Shown here in pieces: positions 7,484 to 16,736 of a stretch of 64,000 nucleotides of DNA; position 1 is the first letter of the stretch; every line of letters begins with the position of its first letter. The stretch lies in assembly GCA_934668875.1 (NCBI GenBank), contig CAKUON010000008.1:62001-126000 (forward strand). Direction: 5' to 3'. Under the pieces are notes generated by a model, which saw only the letters and a list, made by a program, of their open reading frames with translations, was not told the DNA's origin and searched no databases. The position numbers and the translations under genes were made by a program. Origin of the DNA: an uncultured Collinsella sp. Lineage in GTDB: Bacteria; Actinomycetota; Coriobacteriia; Coriobacteriales; Coriobacteriaceae.

Positions 7484-8910
7484 GTTGCAGAGCGCCCCGT
7501 TAGCTGCAATTCCAAGGTATTAAGCACTTTCGGGCTCAGATCGTCATACTGGACAAGAATTTGAGTTGAGTTTTCAGGGACAGATGCACCATCGGTGCAC
7601 CAAAAACAGTCACTGATATCGATAAAAGGGATACTCGAGTGCATGAGGGCCCGTGCAAAAGAGCTTCCGCCCGCTTCGCACTCCGCAACCACGGTGCAGT
7701 AAAGGCCCGCGTCTGCATGCTCGATCGACACCTCCCCTGCCGGAAACGTCTTGCGCACAATTGCCGCCAAACCATCACGCGCCTCACGAGCACGAACGCG
7801 CACGCGGTTCACATGGCGCTCGTAATCGCCCGATTCGAGCAAGCGCGCCAACGCAACCTGATCCACAGAGCTGACCGACGAGGCATAAAAACCCAGCTCA
7901 CGCCTGAATCGTTCCATGAGCTCATCGGGCAGGACCATGTATGCTAGGCGCAGGGCCGATGACAGGCTCTTAGAAAAGGTATTGGTGTAGATGACCGATT
8001 GGGCAGCATCGATCGATGCGAGCGCGGGGATCGGCTTGCCAGCAAGGCGAAACTCACAATCAAAGTCGTCTTCGATGAGATACCGACCTGGCCGCTCGGC
8101 GGCCCAGCTCAGCAACGCATAGCGACGTGCAATGCTCGTCACAAGACCGGTCGGATACTGATGAGACGGCATCAGGTGAAGGACATCGGTCCCGGTTTTC
8201 TGCAGCGCGCTCAAGTCCACGCCCTCAGCATCCAACGGGACATGCCGCACTTCGCAACCCATGGCCTGATAGATGCGCGTCAAGCGCAAATAGCCTGGAT
8301 CCTCGACGGCATACACCTTGTCCGCGCCAAGCAACTGAACCAACATGGTATCGAGCAGCTGGGCGCCCGCACCGATAACGATATTGTCGGGATTGACATT
8401 CATGCCCCTTGTCCCGCGCAGATGGTGCGCAATCGCACGTCGCAGTCGAGCGGTGCCCTGCGCCGGTGCGGGCGAAAAGATTTCACGCTCGTCTTCGGAC
8501 ATCAGCGTCGCCCGTAGTGCGCTTTGCCAAAGCCGCGCCGCCTCCAAAGCGGAAGGAGAAAGTGCGTCGAATCGCTCGATCTGTCCGTTGACATCATGCG
8601 CGCTGGGGCCCACAGAGACGGCATCTCGGTCGATGCCCTCCGCAGCCGAAGCCAAAACCGGTGCATCCGGAAGCTCGCAGGCGTAGTAGCCACGACGCGG
8701 CATTGAACAAATATAGCCCTCGGCAAGTAACTGGCTATATGCATTCTCGATGGTAATGACACTGATACCCAGATGACTCGCAAAGGCGCGCTTAGACGGC
8801 AGATGCTCCCCTGCCGCAATGCGCCCGGCAACAATATCATCGCGAATTTGCTGGTAAACATACTCATAAAGCGATGCTTCGCCGCGATTTTCCAAATTGT
8901 AGTCAAGCAT
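7480..8910 (-). CDS. pdxR: PdxR, MocR-family regulator of pyridoxal phosphate synthesis
   Basis: 476 residues: a GntR-type winged helix (LYEYVYQQIRDDIVAG to about residue 70) followed by a fold-type I aminotransferase-like domain with the PLP lysine in NTFSKSLSSALRLAY. MocR proteins sense PLP; when divergent from pdxST they activate it. The start at 8910 has AGGTGA eight bases upstream; the frame extends to 8943 but would run through the operator region. The stop codon lies within the flanking MITE-like element, so the original C-terminus may have been altered. Confidence 0.9.
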   Translation of the reverse strand: MLDYNLENRGEASLYEYVYQQIRDDIVAGRIAAGEHLPSKRAFASHLGISVITIENAYSQLLAEGYICSMPRRGYYACELPDAPVLASAAEGIDRDAVSVGPSAHDVNGQIERFDALSPSALEAARLWQSALRATLMSEDEREIFSPAPAQGTARLRRAIAHHLRGTRGMNVNPDNIVIGAGAQLLDTMLVQLLGADKVYAVEDPGYLRLTRIYQAMGCEVRHVPLDAEGVDLSALQKTGTDVLHLMPSHQYPTGLVTSIARRYALLSWAAERPGRYLIEDDFDCEFRLAGKPIPALASIDAAQSVIYTNTFSKSLSSALRLAYMVLPDELMERFRRELGFYASSVSSVDQVALARLLESGDYERHVNRVRVRAREARDGLAAIVRKTFPAGEVSIEHADAGLYCTVVAECEAGGSSFARALMHSSIPFIDISDCFWCTDGASVPENSTQILVQYDDLSPKVLNTLELQLTGRSAT

Positions 8911-9000
8911 GGGTCTATCACCTGACCTTATCGAATCATTCAATCTGGCATTAGTCTGACCTTGTTATTATCTAGAAAACTGAGTATTTCGCCATACCCA
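8911..9000. promoter_or_regulatory. pdxR-pdxS divergent control region with direct repeats
   Basis: CTGACCTT occurs at 8922-8929 and again at 8956-8963 in the same orientation, 34 bases apart. MocR/PdxR proteins typically bind direct repeats in the divergent region, so these are the likely operator half-sites. Confidence 0.5.
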
Positions 9001-9055
9001 GCTCCCCGATAGGATGTTCCGTCAAGCAATGTACATGCCAACCAAGGGAGCAACC

Positions 9056-9946
9056 ATGGCAGAACAGACCAGCAAGGCCAATCGCGTCAAACTCAATCGC
9101 GAGCTCGCGCAGATGCTCAAGGGCGGCGTCATCATGGACGTCACCACGCCCGAGCAGGCACGCATCGCCGAGGAGGCGGGCGCCTGCGCCGTCATGGCGC
9201 TCGAGCGCATCCCGGCCGACATCCGCGCCGCAGGCGGCGTCTCGCGCATGAGTGATCCCAAGATGATCAAGGGCATCCAAAAAGCTGTCTCCATCCCCGT
9301 TATGGCCAAGTGCCGCATCGGCCACATTGTCGAGGCGCAGATCCTGCAGGCCATCGAAATCGACTACATCGACGAATCCGAGGTCCTCTCCCCCGCCGAT
9401 GATGTCTATCACATCGACAAGACCCAGTTTGACGTGCCGTTTGTCTGCGGCGCCCGCGATCTGGGCGAGGCGTTGCGCCGTGTTGCTGAGGGCGCCACGA
9501 TGATTCGTACCAAGGGCGAGCCGGGCACGGGCGACGTCGTTCAGGCCGTGCGCCATATGCGCAAGATCCAAAAGCAGATCCGCGACGTTGTTGCCCTGCG
9601 CGACGACGAGCTTTTTGAGGCAGCCAAGCAGCTGCAGGTTCCGGTCGAGCTGGTGCGCGAGGTCCATGCCACGGGCAAGCTCCCCGTCGTAAACTTTGCC
9701 GCCGGCGGAGTCGCGACCCCCGCCGATGCCGCGCTGATGATGCAGCTGGGCGCCGAGGGCGTCTTTGTTGGCTCGGGCATCTTTAAGAGCGGCGACCCCA
9801 CCAAGCGCGCCGCCGCCATCGTCAAGGCCGTGGCAAACTTCACCGACGCGAAGCTCATCGCCGAGCTTTCGGAGGACCTGGGCGAGGCCATGGTCGGCAT
9901 CAACGCCGACGAAATCGAGATCATCATGGAGGAGCGCGGGCGCTAG
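9056..9946 (+). CDS. pdxS: Pyridoxal 5'-phosphate synthase, synthase subunit PdxS
   Basis: 296 residues. PdxS joins ribose 5-phosphate, glyceraldehyde 3-phosphate and ammonia into PLP, forming a dodecamer with PdxT. Signatures are [15 protein letters not shown], the catalytic lysine in VMAKCRIGH, the second in [11 protein letters not shown], and the C-terminal phosphate-binding GIFKSGDP. The ATG at 9056 has AAGGGAG upstream. pdxT follows after 20 bases, so the two are cotranscribed. Confidence 0.98.
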   Translation: MAEQTSKANRVKLNRELAQMLKGGVIMDVTTPEQARIAEEAGACAVMALERIPADIRAAGGVSRMSDPKMIKGIQKAVSIPVMAKCRIGHIVEAQILQAIEIDYIDESEVLSPADDVYHIDKTQFDVPFVCGARDLGEALRRVAEGATMIRTKGEPGTGDVVQAVRHMRKIQKQIRDVVALRDDELFEAAKQLQVPVELVREVHATGKLPVVNFAAGGVATPADAALMMQLGAEGVFVGSGIFKSGDPTKRAAAIVKAVANFTDAKLIAELSEDLGEAMVGINADEIEIIMEERGR

Positions 9947-9966
9947 TCCAGCAGAAAGGATCGCAC

Positions 9967-10554
9967 ATGAGCGATTATGCAGACCAAACGGTCGCCGTGC
10001 TGGCGGTCCAAGGCGCCTTTGCCGAGCATGAGGCGAGGCTGCGCGAGCTGGGCGCTCACTGTATTGAGCTGAGGCAGGCGGCAGACCTGAAGCAGAATTT
10101 TGACCGCCTGGTGCTTCCCGGCGGCGAGTCTACCGTTCAAGGCAAGCTGCTTGATGAGTTGGGCATGCTCGACGAGCTTCACACCCGCATTGCTGAGGGC
10201 ATGCCCGTACTGGGCACCTGCGCCGGTTTGATTCTGCTGGCCCAAGACCTTGCCACCCATGACGATAAGGGCACGCCACGTCTTGCAACCATGGATGTAC
10301 TTGTCGAGCGCAATGCATACGGCCGACAGCTCGGAAGCTTTCGAACCAAGGGGCAGGTAGCCGGCATCGACGGTGAACTGCCGCTGACGTTTATCCGTGC
10401 GCCCCGCATCGTCGAGGTCCACGGTGACGCCAAGGCCTTAGCGGAAGTCGACGGCCGCATCGTCGCCGCCCGTCAGGGCAACCAGCTCGGCGTAACCTTC
10501 CACCCCGAGCTCGACGAAGACACCCGCCTCCACGAACTGTTCCTGCAAATGTAG
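9967..10554 (+). CDS. pdxT: Pyridoxal 5'-phosphate synthase, glutaminase subunit PdxT
   Basis: 195 residues, a class I glutamine amidotransferase that delivers ammonia to PdxS. The triad is visible: Cys85 in VLGTCAGL, His179 and Glu181 in FHPELDED; the GGEST glycine-rich loop (about 52-56) is also present. GAAAGGA lies before the start. Second gene of the operon behind pdxS. Confidence 0.97.
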   Translation: MSDYADQTVAVLAVQGAFAEHEARLRELGAHCIELRQAADLKQNFDRLVLPGGESTVQGKLLDELGMLDELHTRIAEGMPVLGTCAGLILLAQDLATHDDKGTPRLATMDVLVERNAYGRQLGSFRTKGQVAGIDGELPLTFIRAPRIVEVHGDAKALAEVDGRIVAARQGNQLGVTFHPELDEDTRLHELFLQM

Positions 10555-10593
10555 GCAGAATATAAACGAGCGTGGATTTTCGGACATACAACA

Positions 10594-10663
10594 AATGAGA
10601 GTGGATAATCTCCCACTTTGAGCCAACATTCAGGCCAAAACCGGGAGATTATCCACTCTCATT
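10594..10663. repeat. Palindrome with perfect 21-bp arms
   Basis: Bases 10594-10614 and 10643-10663 are perfect inverted complements (core GAGAGTGGATAATCTCCC), separated by 28 bases. It lies 40 bases after pdxT. There is no T-run, so it is either a mobile palindrome or a structured RNA rather than a simple terminator. Confidence 0.75.
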
Positions 10664-10739
10664 CTGACTAGTCATTAAAGAACGTCCCCAATGACTACCT
10701 TGGACCGTGACAACGCCGCAGGTAGAGAACGGACAGCGA

Positions 10740-10839
10740 GCGCCCGCCAGAGCGAACAAATTGGCATGAAAAGAGGACGGCATAGACCTTCTGGTCATGC
10801 CGTCCTCTTTGAATGACAAGTTGTCGCTCTGGTGGGCGC
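10740..10839. repeat. Nested double palindrome
   Basis: An outer stem (10740-10759 with 10821-10839, one mismatch and one bulge) surrounds an inner perfect 13-bp hairpin (AAGAGGACGGCAT 10771-10783 with 10797-10809), followed by TTT. The interval 10555-10883 holds only this and the neighbouring palindromes; no gene was found in it. Confidence 0.65.
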
Positions 10840-10852
10840 GCAGCGTCAACTG

Positions 10853-10880
10853 GTTACGCGGTTTGGTAAAACCGCGTAAC
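10853..10880. terminator. Hairpin after the RGG-protein gene
   Basis: GTTACGCGGTTT and AAACCGCGTAAC are perfect 12-bp arms with a GGTA loop, directly downstream of the minus-strand gene ending at 10884. It lacks a T-run on the minus strand. Confidence 0.45.
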
Positions 10881-10883
10881 TAA

Positions 10884-11792
10884 TTAGAAGCGGTTGCCGC
10901 GGAAGCCGCCACCGTTGCGGCCGCCACGATCGCCACCGCGACCGCCGCGGTCGTTGCCACGGTTGCCGCCGAAGCCGCCACGGTTGCCACCGCGGTCGCC
11001 ATAGCCGCCACGGTTGCCGCCGAAGCCACCGCGACCGCCACGGTCGCCGCCACGGTCACCAAAGCCGCCACGGCCGCCGCGATCGCCACCGCGACCGCCA
11101 CGGTCGCCGCCACGGCCACCGCGATCGCCAAAGCCGCCGCGACCGCCACGGTCGCCGCCACGGCCACCGCGCTCGTCACGGCCGCCGCGAGGACCGCGGT
11201 CCTCGTCCAGGCCCATGGCGACGAGCGGAGCGATAACCTTATCGAGAGCGGCCATCAGCTCGGTGGCCTCCTCGTAAGAAAGCTCGGGCAGGAGCTTCTC
11301 CTTCTTGTTGGCAAGCTCGACCAGGCCCTCAGCGGCATCCTCGGCAGCGAAGACAACGATCTTGCGCATATCGCCCTCGGCGTCGTCGATGCGGCCGACC
11401 AGATCGGCAGCCTCGGCCTCGGCCATCAGGCCATCGAGCTCACGAAGGCGCATGCCCAGCAGGTCGGACATTTCCTTCTGCTCCATCTTGGGCTTGAGGT
11501 CAAGAAGCTTGATGGCGCGCTCGATGTTCGCCATGCGCTCGGCCTTGGCCTCCTCCTCCTTGGAAATAGCAAAGCGACGGCTGCGCAGCAGGCGGGCGGC
11601 CTTCTGCATCTTGTCCATCAGCTCTTCGTCATCGTAATCAGCGGCGGCCTCGACAACCTCGGCCTCCTCGGCAGAAACCTCGTCAGCAGCCTCAACCTCA
11701 GCAGCTTCGGTCTCCACGGTCTCGACTGCCTCGACCTCGGCAGCCATGGTCTCGTTCTCGGTCTCGTTCATAATCTCTTCGTTCTCAGACAT
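10884..11792 (-). CDS. MarR-like winged-helix protein with long RGG-repeat tail
   Basis: 302 residues in three parts. Residues 1-55 are very acidic (many Glu). Residues about 60-170 look like a MarR-type winged helix: LDLKPKMEQKEMSDLLGM, then a predicted recognition helix and DLVGRIDD. Residues 200-302 are almost only Arg, Gly, Asp, Phe and Asn with about 20 RGG triplets (FGDRGGRGGDRGGRGG type). RGG tails are typical of RNA-binding, condensate-forming proteins, so an RNA-related role is inferred. AAGGAGTCTC precedes the ATG. Monocistronic. Function is unknown. Confidence 0.85.
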   Translation of the reverse strand: MSENEEIMNETENETMAAEVEAVETVETEAAEVEAADEVSAEEAEVVEAAADYDDEELMDKMQKAARLLRSRRFAISKEEEAKAERMANIERAIKLLDLKPKMEQKEMSDLLGMRLRELDGLMAEAEAADLVGRIDDAEGDMRKIVVFAAEDAAEGLVELANKKEKLLPELSYEEATELMAALDKVIAPLVAMGLDEDRGPRGGRDERGGRGGDRGGRGGFGDRGGRGGDRGGRGGDRGGRGGFGDRGGDRGGRGGFGGNRGGYGDRGGNRGGFGGNRGNDRGGRGGDRGGRNGGGFRGNRF

Positions 11793-11944
11793 GAGACTCC
11801 TTCTTGGCCCTCTCGGGCATCATCGCCCCATTCGCGGGGCCCGTCGCGCACTCTTTGCGCTTTATACATTCATGCCTCTCGGCAAAACGTCCATTAGTTT
11901 ATGGTGTCGCCATCCAATCTAGCTGCAGAATCTATGTGCACACA

Positions 11945-13360
11945 TTAATGCGACATGTGCGACTCGCGGCGAGCGTACACCAGCGACACCGCGAACCCGA
12001 CAACGGCAATCACGGCCGCCACGCGCACGGCGGCTGCAAATCCTATCGCCTGGGCAACGTCCGACGCAACGCCCGCGGCGCCAGCAGCCACCGCAGAACT
12101 CGAAAGCAGGCCGATAAACAGCGACGGACCAAACGACGCGGCAATCATGTTCCACGTGTTAAGCAATGCCGTTCCGTGAGGATGCTCAGCGGCGGGAAGC
12201 GTCTCCAAACCGGCGGTCTGCAAGGGGCTCAGTACCAAACCGACGCCGGCATACACCACAACGGTCAGCAGCACGACAACGCCGATGTTCATGCTTGCCG
12301 CGGTCATCGAGATTGCCGTCTGCCCCACAGCGTTCAGGGCAAAGCCGACCGGCAGCAGCGGCCACGCACCACGGGCATCCATCACGCGTCCGCCCACAAT
12401 CGAGGTCACGGCGTTGCAGGCGATCGCCGGCAAAATGAGCAAACCCGCGACAAGTGCGGTCATGCCGTATGCGCCCTCAAAATAGAGCGGCAACAAAACG
12501 CTCATCGAGAACGTCGTCATCATCGACACCACCACAAGCAGGCATGCAGGCCAAAAACGAACGCTCGCCATGGGACGCACGTTAAGCACCGGATGCTCGA
12601 GCTTGAGCTGACGAACCGCAAACAGGCCGAACACCACAACAGCGGCGAAAAGTGTCACGATACCGGCCATCACATTGGTCGAGAACTCGCCTACGGAATA
12701 CACGAACGCCGTAATGCCGGCGGCGAGCAAAACAACCGACGGAATATCGAGCGTGGCGTTCGAACACTCTCCGACATTCCGAACGAGCTTTGCTGCCGCC
12801 ACAGCGACCACGATGCCGCCCACCAGTGGGACCACGAACACCGCTCTCCAGCCAAACAACGTGCACATAAGACCACTAATCACGGGCCCAAACGCCGGCC
12901 CTAGCGTAATGCAGGCACCGCCCAGGCTCAGATACAGACCGAGCTTCTCGCGCGGAGCGCAAGATAGCACTACATTCATCATGAGCGGAAACAAGATGCC
13001 CGATCCCGCAGCCTGCAAAATACGACTTGGCAGCAAAACAGTAAACGACAGGGCGACCAGGCACAGGACTTCTCCGGCGACCGTGCATCCGCATGCGAAA
13101 AACAGCAGCTTGCGCGTCGAGAAACGACCGGAAAGAAAGGCCATGATGGCCGTAAAGATCGACGTCACGATCATGTAGCCCGAAACAAGCCACTGCGCCG
13201 TGGTGGCACTCACCGAAAAGGCCGCCATGATGTCGTGCAACGCCACGTTAATGATGTTCTCGTTAAAGGCGGCAACAAAGGCTGCGATATACATTACGGC
13301 GAGAAACGCCGAAGTGGCCGATGGCGTTGTCTGAACTTGTTGCTGAGATTTGCTTCCCAT
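11945..13360 (-). CDS. MFS drug exporter, DHA2 (EmrB/QacA) type
   Basis: 471 residues with many membrane segments, consistent with the 14-helix DHA2 family of proton-driven multidrug exporters. Seen are GYMIVTSIFTAIMAFLSGRFSTRK (motif A-like) and LQAAGSGILFPLMMNVV and GPAFGPVISG (motif C-like). The start at 13360 is preferred because AGGAAGGAA lies before it; 39 further open codons have no ribosome site. No regulator adjoins. Substrate unknown. Confidence 0.88.
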   Translation of the reverse strand: MGSKSQQQVQTTPSATSAFLAVMYIAAFVAAFNENIINVALHDIMAAFSVSATTAQWLVSGYMIVTSIFTAIMAFLSGRFSTRKLLFFACGCTVAGEVLCLVALSFTVLLPSRILQAAGSGILFPLMMNVVLSCAPREKLGLYLSLGGACITLGPAFGPVISGLMCTLFGWRAVFVVPLVGGIVVAVAAAKLVRNVGECSNATLDIPSVVLLAAGITAFVYSVGEFSTNVMAGIVTLFAAVVVFGLFAVRQLKLEHPVLNVRPMASVRFWPACLLVVVSMMTTFSMSVLLPLYFEGAYGMTALVAGLLILPAIACNAVTSIVGGRVMDARGAWPLLPVGFALNAVGQTAISMTAASMNIGVVVLLTVVVYAGVGLVLSPLQTAGLETLPAAEHPHGTALLNTWNMIAASFGPSLFIGLLSSSAVAAGAAGVASDVAQAIGFAAAVRVAAVIAVVGFAVSLVYARRESHMSH

Positions 13361-13564
13361 GCATTTCCTTCCTCTTGGAACGACAGTCACATCGCCCCAG
13401 AGGAACAGTCCAGGGCGAGAATGAGCCCTAGACTTACGCCAGACGCCGCACGCGACGAATCTGGCAACATGGTCCAACGTCGAAAGATTGTAACGCGGAC
13501 GCGCAGCTTTCCTTCCGCGCTATTATTAAAAGTCCACGAAAGCATGAGACATGAGGAGCCCGCC

Positions 13565-13975
13565 ATGATCAAACCCATCATGAAATCCGAGTTCTTTTTG
13601 CGCCTGCCTTCCGAAGACGCGGGCCCCGATGACGCCGTGACCGGGCAGGACCTCCTGGATACGCTCCATGAGCATGAGCACGAGTGCGTGGGCCTCGCCG
13701 CCAATATGATTGGCGTGCGCAAACGCATCATCTGCGTAAGGGACGGCAACAGGGCGCTCCTGATGTACAACCCTCAAATTCTTGAGCAGGTCAATGCCTA
13801 TCAGACAAGCGAGGGATGCCTTTCTCTGGTCGGAGAGCGTCCCTGCACTCGCTATCGCCGTATTAAAGTGGAGTATCTGGACGAGAACTTCGTCCGCCGC
13901 ATCAAAAACTTCTCGGGCTACACCGCCGAAATCATCCAACACGAAATCGACCACTGCCAGGGCACCGTTATATAA
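13565..13975 (+). CDS. Peptide deformylase-like protein 1, motif-1 Gln replaced by Met
   Basis: 136 residues. Deformylases remove the formyl group from nascent peptides using a metal held by Cys (motif EGCLS) and two His (HExDH). Here motif 2 EGCLSL and motif 3 QHEIDH are intact, but motif 1 reads GLAANMIG, with Met48 where the catalytic Gln should be. GAGGAG lies before the ATG. A relative at 21284-21703 lacks a different residue. Activity as a deformylase is doubtful; a housekeeping copy presumably lies elsewhere. Confidence 0.85.
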   Translation: MIKPIMKSEFFLRLPSEDAGPDDAVTGQDLLDTLHEHEHECVGLAANMIGVRKRIICVRDGNRALLMYNPQILEQVNAYQTSEGCLSLVGERPCTRYRRIKVEYLDENFVRRIKNFSGYTAEIIQHEIDHCQGTVI

Positions 13976-14077
13976 GTTCCGCCGGTCAAGCATTTCCCAC
14001 GCCCCGCAGGTCCACAAAATAGCTCCCCGCAGCCAAGCAACTGCAGGGAGCTTTTTATCGTACGGAGCTTCTACCCC

Positions 14078-15598
14078 CTACGACTGACGATAATGATCGA
14101 AGAAGTCGGCTAAGTCTTCGAGGGACTCTTTGAGCACTTCCATGCGCGGCAGGTACACGATACGGAAGTGGTCGGGCTCAGCCCAGTTAAAGCCGCCGCC
14201 GCGCGTGATCAGGATCTTCTTCTCGTGCAGCAGGTCAAGGGCGAACTGCTCGTCATCGGTGATGTTGAACTTCTTCACATCCATCTTGGGGAAGATGTAG
14301 AACGCCGCGCGCGGCTTGACCACCGAGATACCATCGATCTTGTTAAGCGCCTCATACACAAAGTTGCGCTGCTCGTAGACACGGCCGCCGGGACGGACGT
14401 AGTCGTTAACGGACTGATGGCCACCGAGTGCCGTCTGAACGATCGACTGAGCCGGCACGTTGGAGCACAGGCGCATGTTGGAGAGCATGTTGATGCCCAT
14501 GATGAAGTCGCTCATGCAGCGTTGGTTGCCCGAAAGCACCATCCAGCCAATACGATAGCCCGCGATCATGTGCGACTTGGAAAGGCCGCTAAAGGTGACG
14601 CAGGGCAGGTCGGGAGCGAGCGAGGCAATCGAGACGTGCTCGTAGCCGTCCATGCACAGGCGGTCGTAAATCTCATCGGCAAAAATCATGAGCTGGTGCC
14701 TGCGCGCGATCTCAACGATGCCCTCGAGCACCTCGCGCGGATAGACCGAGCCCGTGGGGTTGTTGGGGTTGATGATGACGAGGGCCTTGGTCGCGCTCGT
14801 GATCTTGGACTCCATATCCTCCAGATCGGGATACCAATCCGCTTGCTCATCACACAGATAGTGAACGGGATGACCGCCGGCAAGGGTTGCGCACGCCGTC
14901 CAGAGCGGATAGTCGGGGCTGGGGATCAGAATCTCGTCGCCATTGTCGAGCAGCGCGTTCATCGAAAGCTGAATGAGTTCGGACACGCCGTTGCCCGTGT
15001 AGATGTGCTCCATCTGAACATTGGGCAGGCCCTTGATCTGCGAGTACTGCATGATTGCCTTGCGCGCAGAGAACAGGCCGCGCGAGTTGGAATAGCCTTC
15101 GCAGTCGGGCAGCTGCTGACGCATGTCCTTAATGACCTCATCGGGCGTGCGGAAACCAAAAGGGGCGGGGTTGCCGATATTGAGCTTGAGGATGCGCTCG
15201 CCCTCGTCCTCCATACGGGCGGCCTCATCGACGACGGGACCGCGCACGTCATACAGGACGTTATCGAGCTTGGTGGATTTAGAAAAAGTACGCATGGTGG
15301 TGCTCCTTGCAATTTGAGCCGTTGGGCTAGGTTCGAATTTGGCAGCGGTATGGGACGAGGACGTCTCGCCCTGATCGGCGTCACCGGCAAGCAGCCAGGT
15401 AACATCGACCTCCAAAATACGAGCGAGCAGTTCTGCCACATCGCGCCGTGGAATCGTCTTGCCGCTCACATATTGGCTCATCTGACTCTTGCCGAGTTTT
15501 TTGCCGAGCATCTCCGATGCGCGGATTACGTCCGACTGGCGAACGTCGCGATCGGACATAGTCTGTCGCAGGCGATCGCTAAACGTCTCTTGGGCCAC
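14078..15598 (-). CDS. XRE helix-turn-helix fused to class I aminotransferase
   Basis: 506 residues from a GTG start with GGAGG upstream. Residues ~1-70 are an XRE-type DNA-binding domain (RLRQTMSDRDVRQSDVIRASEMLG, SQMSQYVSGK). After a linker, residues ~95-505 form an AlaA/AspC-like fold-type I aminotransferase with NPNNPTGSVYP, ADEIYDRL and the PLP lysine in GLSKSHMIAGYRIGW. It may be an alanine/glutamate aminotransferase that also regulates, or a sensor using PLP. It is analogous to MocR proteins but with an XRE domain. A palindromic operator lies directly upstream, suggesting autoregulation. Confidence 0.9.
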   Translation of the reverse strand: MAQETFSDRLRQTMSDRDVRQSDVIRASEMLGKKLGKSQMSQYVSGKTIPRRDVAELLARILEVDVTWLLAGDADQGETSSSHTAAKFEPSPTAQIARSTTMRTFSKSTKLDNVLYDVRGPVVDEAARMEDEGERILKLNIGNPAPFGFRTPDEVIKDMRQQLPDCEGYSNSRGLFSARKAIMQYSQIKGLPNVQMEHIYTGNGVSELIQLSMNALLDNGDEILIPSPDYPLWTACATLAGGHPVHYLCDEQADWYPDLEDMESKITSATKALVIINPNNPTGSVYPREVLEGIVEIARRHQLMIFADEIYDRLCMDGYEHVSIASLAPDLPCVTFSGLSKSHMIAGYRIGWMVLSGNQRCMSDFIMGINMLSNMRLCSNVPAQSIVQTALGGHQSVNDYVRPGGRVYEQRNFVYEALNKIDGISVVKPRAAFYIFPKMDVKKFNITDDEQFALDLLHEKKILITRGGGFNWAEPDHFRIVYLPRMEVLKESLEDLADFFDHYRQS

Positions 15599-15618
15599 AG
15601 GAACCTCCTTGCTGGCAA

Positions 15619-15700
15619 AGTTCAATTTATAGAACACGAATTGAACCAAGGTTCAATTTAGCAAGCAGTATAGCGCCGTACCTCATTCGAAAGTTCAATT
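15619..15700. promoter_or_regulatory. Operator array upstream of the HTH-aminotransferase gene
   Basis: A near-perfect palindrome, AATTGAACC (15639-15647) and GGTTCAATT (15650-15658), is flanked by two further TTCAATT half-sites at 15621-15627 and 15694-15700. The array covers the region where the minus-strand promoter should be. Confidence 0.6.
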
Positions 15701-15760
15701 TCATAAGAAAACGTACCGAACTCCGAGATTAATCCCAAAGCGACAACGGTGTGCGCTCAT

Positions 15761-16618
15761 TTAGAGGTATTCAAGGAATCGAGCGGCGGCAAGTGAAACA
15801 TCGGCCGTTCGATATATGGCGTTGATCTGCCGATGGGGATGTCCTTCGAGCGAACGAATGGAGACATTGAACTGGCAGCGGCGCAAGATGAGCGCCGGAA
15901 GGACGCTCACGCCCAGGCCGTCCTCGACCATGGCCATAATCGCATAGTCATCCCAGGTCGACAGCTTTGAGCGCACGGTCAGCCCCGCCCGACGGAACAG
16001 CGGCGTAATCTCGTCATCGGTGCCGCGTTCCAGCAGAATAAACTGCTCGTTTGCCAAATCGGCAAGAGAGACGACCTCCGCCGTGGCAAGCAACGAATCT
16101 GCCGGCACCACTGCCATCAGCTCATCACGCACCAAAGACCGCGACGTCATGCCATTTTCTCGGGGCTCATGCGGGATAAAGCCCAGATCGCAGCGCCCCT
16201 CTGCCACCCATTGTTCAATCTCTGAATAGTCGCCCATCAGCAACTCGTAATCAATGTCTGGATAATCGGCACGAAAACGAGCAATCACCGGCGGCAGCAC
16301 GTGGGTCGCCACGCTCGAAAACGTACCGATGCAGATTTTGCCGCGCATGAGCCCACGCATCTCATCCACCCGTCGCTGCAAGCGAACGAATTCCTCGCAG
16401 AGCGCCTCGACAGCCGGCATGACCTGCCGCCCGTCAGCAGAAAGAGCCACGCCCTCGCGACTGCGGTCGAGCACTTTAAAGCCCCAGTCGGCCTCGAGAT
16501 CGGCCACCATACGGCTCACGCCCGACTGCGAATAGCTCAGGCGCTCGGCGGCGCGCGTAAAACTGCCGGCGCGCACGGTCTCGAGCAGCACCTGCATCTT
16601 TTGAATATTCGTTTCCAC
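15761..16618 (-). CDS. LysR-family regulator, pair 1
   Basis: 285 residues. The N-terminal helix-turn-helix (RAGSFTRAAERLSYSQSGVSRMVADLE) is followed by a periplasmic-binding-protein-like effector domain. GTG at 16618 is preferred because GGAGGGG lies just before it. It is divergent from an EamA transporter gene 118 bases away, and a LysR-type inverted repeat lies between, so it probably controls that exporter. A second LysR/EamA pair of the same layout is at 53859-55786. The effector is unknown. Confidence 0.9.
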   Translation of the reverse strand: METNIQKMQVLLETVRAGSFTRAAERLSYSQSGVSRMVADLEADWGFKVLDRSREGVALSADGRQVMPAVEALCEEFVRLQRRVDEMRGLMRGKICIGTFSSVATHVLPPVIARFRADYPDIDYELLMGDYSEIEQWVAEGRCDLGFIPHEPRENGMTSRSLVRDELMAVVPADSLLATAEVVSLADLANEQFILLERGTDDEITPLFRRAGLTVRSKLSTWDDYAIMAMVEDGLGVSVLPALILRRCQFNVSIRSLEGHPHRQINAIYRTADVSLAAARFLEYL

Positions 16619-16690
16619 GGCACCCCTCCACCTTTGCATGAGTCTTTGTCATGTTATCCATGCATTATATTCGCTTTTCTTCTAAAGCGA

Positions 16691-16707
16691 GTTCACCCAT
16701 AGTGAAC
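16691..16707. promoter_or_regulatory. Likely LysR binding site, pair 1
   Basis: GTTCAC and GTGAAC surround CCATA, giving the short dyad with T at 16692 and A at 16706 typical of LysR boxes. It lies between the divergent LysR and EamA genes. Confidence 0.5.
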
Positions 16708-16736
16708 ATGCTCGGATATAGAGGGGATGTCAGTGC

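Noticed and set aside
10890..11200. Regular short repeats that look like a CRISPR or tandem-repeat array
   Set aside because: They are codons of the RGG-repeat tail in frame with the protein; units vary in length by whole codons and there are no spacers.
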